NCBI GenBank assembly: GCA_029213165.1
Contig: JARGNO010000003.1
Coordinates: 31,307 to 95,306, forward strand
Reading direction: 5' to 3'
Origin: Minwuia sp.
GTDB taxonomy: Bacteria; Pseudomonadota; Alphaproteobacteria; Minwuiales; Minwuiaceae
DNA length: 64,000 nt
Position numbers and translations under genes: made by a program. Under the pieces are notes generated by a model, which saw only the letters and a program-made list of their open reading frames with translations, was not told the DNA's origin and searched no databases. Below are positions 37,740 to 47,190 of the stretch, piece after piece (position 1 is the first letter of the stretch; each line of letters opens with the position of its first letter).

Positions 37740-38912
37740 ATGACAGGTATCTGCGACTCGGATGTGAACCATATCCCCAATGTCCGCCAATGCAGTATCG
37801 GTGTGCTGGACACCAATGATGATCCAGACATGCGCTTCGATGACGAGGGCCGGAGCCACTACTATCACGACTACATGCGTGCCGCCGCCGAACTGGTGCA
37901 TGACGGGCCGGAGGGAGAGGCCATGCTGCAATCGCTGGCCGCGCAGATAAGCGCAGACGGCAAGGGCAAGCCCTATGACTGCATCATGGGTCTCAGCGGG
38001 GGGGTAGACAGCACTTATGTGGCGCTCCAGGCGCGCAGGCTGGGTCTGCGCCCCCTTGCGGTCCATCTGGACAATGGCTGGAACGCGGAACTGGCGGTCC
38101 AGAATATCGAGCAGATCGTCAGCCGTCTCGATATCGACCTGCACACGCATGTCATCGACTGGAACGAATTCCGTGACCTGCAGCGTGCGCACCTGAAGGC
38201 ATCCGTGATCGATATCGAGGTCGTCTCTGATCATGCCATTTTCGCCGTGCTGAACCGGCTGGCGTCAAAATACGGCATCCGTCATGTCCTCAGCGGCACC
38301 AATGTGGTGACTGAATTTGTCATGCCGCCACACTGGATTTTCGCCAAGACCGATCATGTGAACATCAAGGCAATTCACGCCGCACATGGCGAGGTCCCAT
38401 TGAAGACCTATCCCTTCATGTCACTGAAACTGAAGAAGTGGGACCAGATGTTCCGGGGACTGAAGTCCCATTCCATCCTCAATCTGGTGCCCTATGACAA
38501 GGCTGCCGTGAAGCAGAAGATCATTGATGAACTCGGTTGGCGGGACTATGGCGGCAAGCATCACGAGTCGATCTTCACCCGCTTCTACCAAGGCTACATC
38601 CTTCCGGTGAAATTCGGCGTGGACAAGCGCAAGGCCCACCTGACCAATCTGATATATGCCGGGCAGATCACGAAGGAAGACGCGCTCAACGAGCTTTCCG
38701 CCCCGCCCTATGACCCGGACCAGATGGAGGAGGACCGACAGTTTGTCTCCAAGAAGCTGGGTTTCACGCTGGCCGAGTTCGACGAGATCATGCGCGCACC
38801 GCCGCGGCCCCACAGTGACTTTGCGGTCGAACGGTCTGTCTACGAGGCCTATCCGGCGCTGCGCCCCCTGCGCGGAGCCTTCAACCTGATCAAGCGCGGC
38901 GCGGGGAAGTAG
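37740..38912 (+). CDS. N-acetyl sugar amidotransferase, WbpG-like (copy 2, degenerate N-terminal Zn motif)
   Basis: PP-loop GLSGGVDSTYV, YGGKHHESIFTRFYQGYILPVKFGVDKRKAHLTNLI; N-terminus QCSIGVLDTNDDPDMRFDDEGRSHYYHDY lacks three of the four CxxC cysteines. Confidence 0.9.
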   Translation: MTGICDSDVNHIPNVRQCSIGVLDTNDDPDMRFDDEGRSHYYHDYMRAAAELVHDGPEGEAMLQSLAAQISADGKGKPYDCIMGLSGGVDSTYVALQARRLGLRPLAVHLDNGWNAELAVQNIEQIVSRLDIDLHTHVIDWNEFRDLQRAHLKASVIDIEVVSDHAIFAVLNRLASKYGIRHVLSGTNVVTEFVMPPHWIFAKTDHVNIKAIHAAHGEVPLKTYPFMSLKLKKWDQMFRGLKSHSILNLVPYDKAAVKQKIIDELGWRDYGGKHHESIFTRFYQGYILPVKFGVDKRKAHLTNLIYAGQITKEDALNELSAPPYDPDQMEEDRQFVSKKLGFTLAEFDEIMRAPPRPHSDFAVERSVYEAYPALRPLRGAFNLIKRGAGK

Positions 38913-38941
38913 GCCGAATTGCCCGGCGCGCATGTCCGCCA

Positions 38942-40102
38942 ATGACCGAACCGGAAGTCCGGTGGCTGAAGGACAAGCAGATCCTGCTGATTTCACCGCA
39001 GGACTGGGACCATATCCCCATTTCAAAACATCACTATGCAGAGGCGCTGGGGCTTGCGAACCGGGTCCTGTTTCTTGACCCGCCCGACTGGTCGATGCGT
39101 CCGGGCGCCGTTCGCAGGTCGGTGACAGGACGACCGGGTGTCGAACGCATCACCTGGCGGCCATGCCTGCCACGATCACTGCGGTTTCATGCCCCGAGGC
39201 TCTACCGTATCTGGATCGGACGGGAGGTACGCCGGTTGCTCCGCATACTGCAGGCCAGTCCGGATCTGGTCTGGTGTTTCGACTTCAATACCTACCCCGA
39301 CCTTCGCGCCTTCGGGGCGCGGCGCGTGATCTTCCATCCGGTTGATCCTGTCAGCGACCCACGACAGGCCAGGATCGGCCGCACCGCCGATCTTGTATTC
39401 AGTGTGTCGGAGCGCATTCTCGCCAGTGTCACGAGACATGCTCCCCTGCCCGCCAGCGCCGTGATCAATCACGGCACAGGAACGGAGTTCGCGGCACTGG
39501 CGCAGGTCGCTGCGCGGAGACCGGGGCGAGATGGCGGCATTCATTGCGGCTATTTCGGGAACCTCGACCGCCAGACGATCAACGTGGGTCTGCTGCGCGC
39601 GGTGGCGCGACAGCATCCTGACATCACGTTCCATTACTGGGGACCGATCAGCGACGGTTCACCATTGGCAGCAGCTTTGGCGGATTGCCGGAACTGCCTG
39701 TTTCACGGTGCCTTGCCGAAGGCGGAGTTGGCCAATGCCGCCGCGGCCATGGATTGCCTGTTACTGAGCTATCAGGATCACGAGACCGAGTCGGACCGAT
39801 CCAACTCCCACAAGTTCATCGAATATTTCGCGACAGGCAAGGTGGTTGTCAGCACCCGCATGTCAATCTATGCCGATGACCCTGAACTGGTCCGCATGTC
39901 AACGTCGCCTGACGACAGTGACTTCGTCGACATCTTCAGCCAGACAGTTCGCGACCTGGAAACCCACAACGCTCCGGCGCGCCAGAAACGACGCAAGGCG
40001 CTGGCACTTCAGAATACCTACCCGCGCAACATTGCCCGTATCGACAACATGCTCTGCCAGATCGACGCGGGCACAGTCAGCAACAAGGAAACAAGACAAT
40101 GA
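38942..40102 (+). CDS. glycosyltransferase (GT-B-like)
   Basis: ILLISPQDWDHIPISKHHYAEALGLANRVLFLDPP...GIHCGYFGNLDRQTINVGLLRAVARQHPDITFHYWG...HKFIEYFATGKVVVSTRM. Confidence 0.8.
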   Translation: MTEPEVRWLKDKQILLISPQDWDHIPISKHHYAEALGLANRVLFLDPPDWSMRPGAVRRSVTGRPGVERITWRPCLPRSLRFHAPRLYRIWIGREVRRLLRILQASPDLVWCFDFNTYPDLRAFGARRVIFHPVDPVSDPRQARIGRTADLVFSVSERILASVTRHAPLPASAVINHGTGTEFAALAQVAARRPGRDGGIHCGYFGNLDRQTINVGLLRAVARQHPDITFHYWGPISDGSPLAAALADCRNCLFHGALPKAELANAAAAMDCLLLSYQDHETESDRSNSHKFIEYFATGKVVVSTRMSIYADDPELVRMSTSPDDSDFVDIFSQTVRDLETHNAPARQKRRKALALQNTYPRNIARIDNMLCQIDAGTVSNKETRQ

Positions 40103-40935
40103 GCCTGAAGCGGTTGCTCGCGCGCAGCGTTGACATCCTGCCCTGGGGTATGCGGAACCGCATCAAATCGTTGCCGCTGGTCGCACCGCTGCAACGCTGG
40201 CTGGTCAACTCGGCGATGAAAGATGCCGAGTTCGTGCATCGCATCACGGCCGGCCCGGCCAGGGGGCTGACCATGCGGATCAGCTTGCCCGACGACAAGC
40301 TCTACTGGACCGGTACCTGGGAACAGGACGTGACAACCGCGCTGGCAGCGGAAGTCACACAGGGCATGGTCTGCTACGACATAGGCAGCCACCGTGGCTT
40401 CATGGCCGGTGTCATGGCCGCCAGCGGTGCTGCGGAAGTGATCTGCTTTGAGCCGAATCCGGAAAACGCGGCCACGATCGAAGACCTGATTGCACTCAAT
40501 CCGGCAATGAGGCTTTCGCTCCAGACCTGCGCCGTCGGGGCAGAGGACACCACGGCGACGTTCGAGGTCATGCCTGAGACCAGCATGGGCAAGCTTTCGA
40601 GTTCCAGCTTTCAGCACGGCACTGATGGCCAGACACGCATCGAGGTCCAGGTCGTACGGCTGGATACGCTGGTCGACAGGCAGGTCATTGCACCGCCGGA
40701 TCTGCTGAAGATCGACATAGAGGGTGCAGAACAGGACGCACTGCTGGGCGCCGAGTCCACGGTGGCGCGGTTCAGGCCGGTCCTGCTGATCGAGGTCCAC
40801 TCCCATGACCTGCTGATCAGTTGTCGCCAGTGGCTGGCGGAAAGGAACTATCGGATGCGCGTGGTGCAGCAGGATCTGGACACCATCACGGCAGCCAACT
40901 TCCACGTCTGTCACCTGGTGGCGAAGCCCGCCTGA
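40099..40935 (+). CDS. FkbM family methyltransferase
   Basis: MVCYDIGSHRGFMAGVMAASGAAEVICFEPNPENAATIEDLI...VVRLDTLVDRQVIAPPDLLKIDIEGAEQDALLGAE. Confidence 0.9.
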   Translation: MSLKRLLARSVDILPWGMRNRIKSLPLVAPLQRWLVNSAMKDAEFVHRITAGPARGLTMRISLPDDKLYWTGTWEQDVTTALAAEVTQGMVCYDIGSHRGFMAGVMAASGAAEVICFEPNPENAATIEDLIALNPAMRLSLQTCAVGAEDTTATFEVMPETSMGKLSSSSFQHGTDGQTRIEVQVVRLDTLVDRQVIAPPDLLKIDIEGAEQDALLGAESTVARFRPVLLIEVHSHDLLISCRQWLAERNYRMRVVQQDLDTITAANFHVCHLVAKPA

Positions 40936-42185
40936 TGCCACGCCGCTATGTGATCGTCTCCGGGTTTCAGGTGATCAACAATCCGCGCGTGGTCAAGGAG
41001 GCCGACGCAATAGCCGAGCTGGGGCACGAGGTCATCGTGCTGGCTGCCATTCACCGGGCGCAGGACCTGCCGCGGATCGATGCGATGGTGCGGGACCGGA
41101 GGTGGCAACACATACCGGTAATGGACCTGACCGAGACTGGCCTGGTGAACCGGCTGCGGAGTACCTGGCTGCGCGCGATGGCGCGACTGATGCGAGAGGC
41201 CGGGCAACGCTTCGGTTACGAACATCCGATGCAGTTGGGTTATGAGGCGGGTTCGCTCCTGCGGACCGCGCGTCGGCTGAACGCGGACCTCTACAGCCTT
41301 CACCTGGAAAAGGCACTGTGGGTTGGCACCAGACTGGTCAATGATGGCCGCGCGGTTCGGATCGACATGGAGGACTGGTACACCGATGATGGCTTGCCGG
41401 TGGATCAGGCCAAGCGACCCCTGAACCTGATGCGGCGCGCCGAATCGTTTCTGCTCAACAACGCCGTTCATGCGACCACCACATCCCATGCACTGGCCGA
41501 CGCACTTGTGCGCGCCTATGGCTGCCCGAAGCCGGGAGTGATCCACAACAGCTTCCCCTCAGAGGAACGCCTGACAACGGATGGCAGGATCGTGGACCGC
41601 AGGGATACCGGGATCCCTTCGATCACCTGGTTCTCGCAGACCATTGGACCGGGGCGGGGCCTGGAAGCACTGATGCAGGCGATCATGCTCATCGATGCGC
41701 CGTTCGAGCTGCACCTGAGGGGCACACCCCGCGCCGGGTTCATGCAGGAACTCCTCGCGGACGTTTCGCCGGAAGTCCGGAACCGCGTCCACGTTCACCC
41801 GCAGGTGCCGCAGGCTGAATTGCTGTCACGGCTGAGCGAGCACGATATCGGCTATTGTGGCGAGCTTTCCGACTGCGCCAGCAGACACCTGACAATCACC
41901 AACAAGGTCTTCGAGTACATGCGCGCCGGCCTTGCCATCGTGGCAAGCGATACCGCCGGACAGTCGGAAGTTGCCGGGATCGCGCCGGAAGCGGTTCACA
42001 TCTTTCCGCAGGGCGACGCGCGTGCCCTCGCGGAAGCCCTGCGTCCATTGATCGTGGACGCACGGGAACGCACGACAGCGGCGAAGGCATCCGTGGCGGC
42101 CCTGGAGCAGCACTTCTCATGGGAGCTGTCGAAGGCGCGCCTGCAACGTCAGGTGAACGACTTTCTGGAAGCAGGCAACGCTTGA
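40935..42185 (+). CDS. glycosyltransferase family 4
   Basis: ATG 40935 overlaps the upstream TGA; VIVSGFQVINNPRVVKEADAIAELGHEVIVLA...TWFSQTIGPGRGLEALMQAI...KVFEYMRAGLAIVASDTAGQSEV. Confidence 0.88.
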   Translation: MPRRYVIVSGFQVINNPRVVKEADAIAELGHEVIVLAAIHRAQDLPRIDAMVRDRRWQHIPVMDLTETGLVNRLRSTWLRAMARLMREAGQRFGYEHPMQLGYEAGSLLRTARRLNADLYSLHLEKALWVGTRLVNDGRAVRIDMEDWYTDDGLPVDQAKRPLNLMRRAESFLLNNAVHATTTSHALADALVRAYGCPKPGVIHNSFPSEERLTTDGRIVDRRDTGIPSITWFSQTIGPGRGLEALMQAIMLIDAPFELHLRGTPRAGFMQELLADVSPEVRNRVHVHPQVPQAELLSRLSEHDIGYCGELSDCASRHLTITNKVFEYMRAGLAIVASDTAGQSEVAGIAPEAVHIFPQGDARALAEALRPLIVDARERTTAAKASVAALEQHFSWELSKARLQRQVNDFLEAGNA

Positions 42186-43459
42186 AACGCGTGCTCTGCA
42201 TCTCCCCGCATTTCCCCCCGGTCAATGCGGCTGACATGCACCGGCTGCGGCAGTCCCTGCCCTGGATGCGGGCGAATGGCTGGGAACCGGTTGTCTTTGC
42301 GGTCGATCCGGCAGACTGCGAGACAGCGTCCGATCCATTGCTGCTCAGGACCATTCCTGACGACGTCGAAGTGCATCACGTTCGGGCCTTCTCACCGCGC
42401 CTGACGCGCAAGGTAGGGCTTGGCAATCTCGGGTTTCGCTGCTGGTTGCAGTTGCGGCGCGCCGTGGATGCCTATCTGTCGCGCCACCGCGTTGACCTGA
42501 TCTTCTTCACGACAACGGTGTTCACGGCCATCGCCCACGGTCCGCACTGGAAACGGAAATTCGGTGTTCCCTTTGTGGTGGACCTGCAGGATCCGTGGCG
42601 CAACGACTACTATCTCTCGCTGCCGCGCGAGAAACGACCGCGCAAGTTCGCCTTCGACTACTGGCAGAAGTCCAGGCTGGAAGCCCGCACGATGCCGGAA
42701 GCCGCCGGGGTGCTGGCAGTGTCGGAGCCCTATATCCGCACCGTGCAGGAACGCTATCCTGCGCTTCGCGGCAGGCCCGAACTGACCCTGCCCTTCGCGG
42801 CTGCCCTCGGCGACATGGACATTGCGCGAACCCTTCCAGAGGTCAGGACCGGGGCGTCTGGGGGCACGTCACAGGTTGTCGTGCGCTATGTCGGCAGGGG
42901 TGGACCGGACATGGCGAAGGCGCTGACAATCCTGTTCCGTGCACTCCGCCGCGAGACCTTCAGTCGATTGCGGTTCGAGTTCTATGGCACCAGCTATGCG
43001 CGCGCTGGCCATGGCGTACGGACGATCCTGCCGGTGGCGGTGCAGGAAGGTGTCGCGGACCAGGTTCGCGAGATACCGGACCGCCTGCCCTATTTCGTGT
43101 CGCTGCGTCACCTGCTGGATGCCGATGCGCTCGTCATCATCGGCTCCGACGATGCCGCCTACACTGCATCGAAGGTCTATCCCTATGCACTGGCCGGTCG
43201 CCCGTTGCTCTCCATCTTTCACGAGTCCAGCACCGCCGCAGAGTTTGTCCGGAACACCAATGCGGGAACGGTGGCGACATTCGGGACGGGCGACGACAGA
43301 GAGAATGCAGTGGATTGCGCGTACAGGGCACTGTCCGCGATGGTCCTTGATCCGCCAACCGTCGTCCTGGACCAGCAGGCTTTCGCCCCTTTCACTGCCG
43401 AGATGATGACCAGAAGGCTGTGTCATCTTTTCGAAACATCAATTGCGGGGCTTCGTTGA
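42182..43459 (+). CDS. glycosyltransferase-like protein
   Basis: TTG start 42182: LKRVLCISPHFPPVNAADMHRLRQSLPWMRANGWEPVVFAVDPADCE...PFVVDLQDPWRNDYY. Confidence 0.82.
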   Translation: MKRVLCISPHFPPVNAADMHRLRQSLPWMRANGWEPVVFAVDPADCETASDPLLLRTIPDDVEVHHVRAFSPRLTRKVGLGNLGFRCWLQLRRAVDAYLSRHRVDLIFFTTTVFTAIAHGPHWKRKFGVPFVVDLQDPWRNDYYLSLPREKRPRKFAFDYWQKSRLEARTMPEAAGVLAVSEPYIRTVQERYPALRGRPELTLPFAAALGDMDIARTLPEVRTGASGGTSQVVVRYVGRGGPDMAKALTILFRALRRETFSRLRFEFYGTSYARAGHGVRTILPVAVQEGVADQVREIPDRLPYFVSLRHLLDADALVIIGSDDAAYTASKVYPYALAGRPLLSIFHESSTAAEFVRNTNAGTVATFGTGDDRENAVDCAYRALSAMVLDPPTVVLDQQAFAPFTAEMMTRRLCHLFETSIAGLR

Positions 43460-44634
43460 CCCGCACGAGACTGGCCATCGTCAGCAGTCACCCGATCCAG
43501 TACAACGCTCCACTGTTTCAGGAACTTGCCCGGAATTCGCCTCTGGAGATCCGGCTGTTCTATTGCTGGGAAGGGCCCGGCGGGACCATCGATCGCGAAT
43601 TTGGCCGCCAGGTCATCTGGGATATCCCCCTGCTGGACGGCTATGACTGGGAGATCGTGCCGAATGTGTCCGCCGATCCGGGCACACACCACTTCAACGG
43701 GCTGAACAATCCGGAGATGGTCGACAGGATCAGCCGCTGGCAACCGGATGCCGTTCTGGTCTACGGCTGGGCCTGGCGCACGAACCTTCGTGTCTTGCGG
43801 CATTTCCACGGTCAGACGCCGATATTGTTCCGCGGTGACTCTACCCTCGCCTCCGTGCGTGGTCCCCGTCTCAAACGGTGGCTCAGAAGGCCCGTGCTGA
43901 GGTGGGTCTACAGCCATGTCGACATTGCCCTGACACCAGGCACGCGCAACAGTGAATACCTTCGGCATATGGGTTTGCCGATGGACCGGATCAGCCATAT
44001 GCCGCATTCAATCGACACGGAGCGCTTTGGCACGACTTCCGGCGCCGTGCCGAACTTGCGCAATCACGAACGCGCACAGCTCGGAATTGGCGAGCACGAT
44101 CCGGTCTTTCTCTATGCAGGGAAGTTCGTTTCCCACAAGCGGGTGGATACACTGATCGATGCCTTCCGGAAGGTCGCCAATGCCGTCCCAGGCGCGCATC
44201 TGGTCCTGGCCGGCGACGGGGCAGGCAAAACGGCCCTGGATGCCCAGGCAAGGGACCTGTCCAATGTTCATTTCCCGGGCTTCAGGAACCAGAGCGCGAT
44301 GCCTGGCCTGTATCAGATGGCGGACGTATTCGTTCTGCCTTCCAGCAGCGAAACCTGGGGACTGAGCGTGAATGAGGCACTCACTGCAGGCTGCATGGCC
44401 ATTGCTAGCGATCAGGTTGGCTGCGCCCCCGACCTGCTCGCGGACACGACATATGGCCGGATTTTCCCTTGCGGCGATGTCGATACGCTGGCAAGGATCA
44501 TGATCTCGATCGCTGAAGATCCTGCTGCGCTGTATCTGAACGGTCGCCAGGCGGCCAAGGCAAGCAGCAACTGGTCGACATATGCGGCATCGACCGCCCT
44601 GCAGAGCGCCATTGCGAAACTGGTCCTTCATTGA
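43456..44634 (+). CDS. glycosyltransferase family 4
   Basis: TTG start 43456: LTRTRLAIVSSHPIQYNAPLFQELAR...DPVFLYAGKFVSHKRVDTLIDAFRKV...DVFVLPSSSETWGLSVNEALTAGC. Confidence 0.88.
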   Translation: MTRTRLAIVSSHPIQYNAPLFQELARNSPLEIRLFYCWEGPGGTIDREFGRQVIWDIPLLDGYDWEIVPNVSADPGTHHFNGLNNPEMVDRISRWQPDAVLVYGWAWRTNLRVLRHFHGQTPILFRGDSTLASVRGPRLKRWLRRPVLRWVYSHVDIALTPGTRNSEYLRHMGLPMDRISHMPHSIDTERFGTTSGAVPNLRNHERAQLGIGEHDPVFLYAGKFVSHKRVDTLIDAFRKVANAVPGAHLVLAGDGAGKTALDAQARDLSNVHFPGFRNQSAMPGLYQMADVFVLPSSSETWGLSVNEALTAGCMAIASDQVGCAPDLLADTTYGRIFPCGDVDTLARIMISIAEDPAALYLNGRQAAKASSNWSTYAASTALQSAIAKLVLH

Positions 44635-44644
44635 GAGTAGCTAG

Positions 44645-46033
44645 ATGACCTCGACCGAGAATCTGCAGCATCCGTCAACCGAAATGCAGGCACCGACAAC
44701 GACATTGCCTGTAAACCTGATAGCCGGTGCCCTGACGACTGCCGTGGCGCTGGCTTTCGATGTCGAGATTCTGGCATCCATTGGACTTGGGCTGTTTGCC
44801 TATACACTTTTCTGGTTCGTCAATGCGACCGGCAAGGAAATAGCCATAGGTCCAGTCGTATCCATGATTGCTACGGCGCAATGGATTGTCGGACCCTATT
44901 TTGCGTATTATCATGACGCTGTGACCTACAAATATCGAATGTACGTCGATGAAGAGTCTTATTTTCTTTACGTTGTACCATCTTTGATTTTATTCGTTCT
45001 TTCTGTGCGAATTTTTTCACCAAACATCAACATAGATCAAATTAGAAATTACATAAACAGAACCTCAATTCTTAATTCGACAAATATTTATTACATTTTC
45101 CTGATCGGCGTAGTAGCACATATTGCCACGCCGAATTTGCCATTTTCATTGCGCTTCATACTTTTCCTCATTTCACAATTCACATTTATCGCATCCATCT
45201 ACATGATGGTTCTTCGAATAAAATTTCGATGGGTATGCCTTTCAATATCATTCATCCTTCTCGCAAACAGCTCTCTGGAATACAGTTTTTTTCATATCCT
45301 CCTGCTTTGGTCAGCCCTCATCGCGTCATATGTTTGTGCGGAACTGAGAATAAAATTCCGAACAAAATTCCTTGTCTTCCTTGGCTGTATCCTGCTCGTT
45401 ACTCAACTACAGGCAGCCAAGTCAGAATATCGCCTCCGCATCATTCAGGATCCGAGCAAATCCGGGATATTCACACTGATGGATGCAATGGTTGAGAACT
45501 CCCTTTTTCAGAATTCCGAGTTTTCTTCAGCCAGCACAACGGGTGGAGCACTGAACGCTCGCCTGAATCAGGGATGGATCATCAGCGCCGTGATGAGTTA
45601 TGTTCCTGCAGTTCATGATTTTGAAAACGGCGATACAATATTACGCGCACTTCAGGAAAGTCTCCTGCCTAGATTCTTGTTTGAAAAACGCGCCGTGAAT
45701 GTATCCGACGGATTTGAGAAATATACCGGACTCAGAGTTTCGAATGATACTTCATTTGGAATCAGCATTGTCGGCGAGGCATGGGCGAATTTTGGCTATT
45801 ACGGCATCTTTTTCATGGGAATATTTGGGGCGTTCTATGGATCAATCATTCGATTGACATTCATCATTGCACGACGATTCCCGACCGTGATCTTCTGGAT
45901 ACCCTTGATCTTTCTTCAGGCCACCAAGGCCGAGACCGAAACCGTCGTCGTGCTGAACCACATCGTGAAGTCGGGTGCCCTGGTCGCGATGATCTATATC
46001 ATGGCCTACAAGGTCCTGAAGTGGCGCATCTGA
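44645..46033 (+). CDS. polytopic membrane protein, O-antigen/EPS polymerase (Wzy)-like, AT-rich gene
   Basis: Many TM segments; LQESLLPRFLFEKRAVNVSDGFEKYTGLRVSNDTSFGISIVGEAWANFGYYGIFFMGIFGAFYG resembles the conserved loop and C-terminus of Wzy-type polymerases. Confidence 0.65.
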   Translation: MTSTENLQHPSTEMQAPTTTLPVNLIAGALTTAVALAFDVEILASIGLGLFAYTLFWFVNATGKEIAIGPVVSMIATAQWIVGPYFAYYHDAVTYKYRMYVDEESYFLYVVPSLILFVLSVRIFSPNINIDQIRNYINRTSILNSTNIYYIFLIGVVAHIATPNLPFSLRFILFLISQFTFIASIYMMVLRIKFRWVCLSISFILLANSSLEYSFFHILLLWSALIASYVCAELRIKFRTKFLVFLGCILLVTQLQAAKSEYRLRIIQDPSKSGIFTLMDAMVENSLFQNSEFSSASTTGGALNARLNQGWIISAVMSYVPAVHDFENGDTILRALQESLLPRFLFEKRAVNVSDGFEKYTGLRVSNDTSFGISIVGEAWANFGYYGIFFMGIFGAFYGSIIRLTFIIARRFPTVIFWIPLIFLQATKAETETVVVLNHIVKSGALVAMIYIMAYKVLKWRI

Positions 46034-46068
46034 CCTCCGTGTTTCGTGAGAGTGTGTAGCCGGACCGG

Positions 46069-47190
46069 ATGCGCATCTTCCTGTCATCGGGCAGTTTCGA
46101 CCGCAGCTACGGGGGGCCCGCCTATTCGGTTTCCAGACTCGGACGGGCGCTGGCCGACGCTGGTGTCAGTGTCGGGCTGTGGGCACCCGATGGCAGCGCC
46201 GTTCGATCCGATGTCGTCCGCGGCTCCGAACATCAGGGCATGGACAGACTGATCCGGCTGGAAGGCTCCCTGCAGGCAGCACTGGAAGCCTTTGGTAATG
46301 TCGATGTCTTTCATGACAGCGGCCTGTGGTGGTCGCACAATCATGCGATCAGCCGTCATGCGCGGCAGTCCGGGACTCCGGTCGTCGTCAGCACCCGTGG
46401 AATGCTTGCCCCCTGGGCGATGCGACACAAGCACTGGCGCAAGAAGGTTGCCTGGCAGCTTTATCAGCGCCGGGACCTGATGCATGCGGCTGCCATCCAC
46501 GCCACCTCGCCGGAGGAAGCCGGCCATGTTGCAGCCCTGAACCTCGGGCACACGGCCACGCTGATCCCGAATGGCGCCGATCTGCCGACAGAACTGCCAC
46601 CAACCGATACCGGCGACGGGAGGGCGCGCAGAACTGCTGTCTTCCTGGGTCGCCTGCATCCGGTCAAGGGACTGCCGCTGGCACTGGAGGCATGGCAACG
46701 GGTTCGCCCGGACGGCTGGGATTTCGCGATCGCCGGGCCGGATGAGGATGGCTATCGCGCCGTGTTGCAGGACCTGATCGCGAAGCTGGCCCTTGACGAC
46801 TGCGTCAGGCTGACCGGCGCTGTTGATGGCGATGCCAAGACCGACCTGTTGCGCAGGGCCGATCTGTTCCTGCTGCCCAGCCATTCCGAGAGTTTCGGGA
46901 TGGTGGTTGCGGAGGCTCTGGCCCACAGCCTGCCCGTTTTGACCACTCATGCGGTTCCATGGCCGGATCTGGAACGGACAGACTGCGGATGGCGCGTGCC
47001 GGCAAGTGTCTCGGGGCTAGCTGACGGGCTTTCTGCCGCCACGGCCCTGTCCGATCAGGAAAGGGCTGCCATGGGTGACCGGGGACATGACCTGATCCGC
47101 ACCCAGTACAGTTGGGAATCGGTGGCGCGGCGGTTTCTCGATCTCTATTCATCCGTTCTGACCGGTTTCAACACAGGGAAAGTTGCATGA
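46069..47190 (+). CDS. glycosyltransferase family 4
   Basis: FDRSYGGPAYSVSRLGRALADAGV, VSTRGMLAPWAMRHKHWRKKVAWQLYQR, ADLFLLPSHSESFGMVVAEALAHSLPVLTTHAVPW. Confidence 0.92.
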   Translation: MRIFLSSGSFDRSYGGPAYSVSRLGRALADAGVSVGLWAPDGSAVRSDVVRGSEHQGMDRLIRLEGSLQAALEAFGNVDVFHDSGLWWSHNHAISRHARQSGTPVVVSTRGMLAPWAMRHKHWRKKVAWQLYQRRDLMHAAAIHATSPEEAGHVAALNLGHTATLIPNGADLPTELPPTDTGDGRARRTAVFLGRLHPVKGLPLALEAWQRVRPDGWDFAIAGPDEDGYRAVLQDLIAKLALDDCVRLTGAVDGDAKTDLLRRADLFLLPSHSESFGMVVAEALAHSLPVLTTHAVPWPDLERTDCGWRVPASVSGLADGLSAATALSDQERAAMGDRGHDLIRTQYSWESVARRFLDLYSSVLTGFNTGKVA

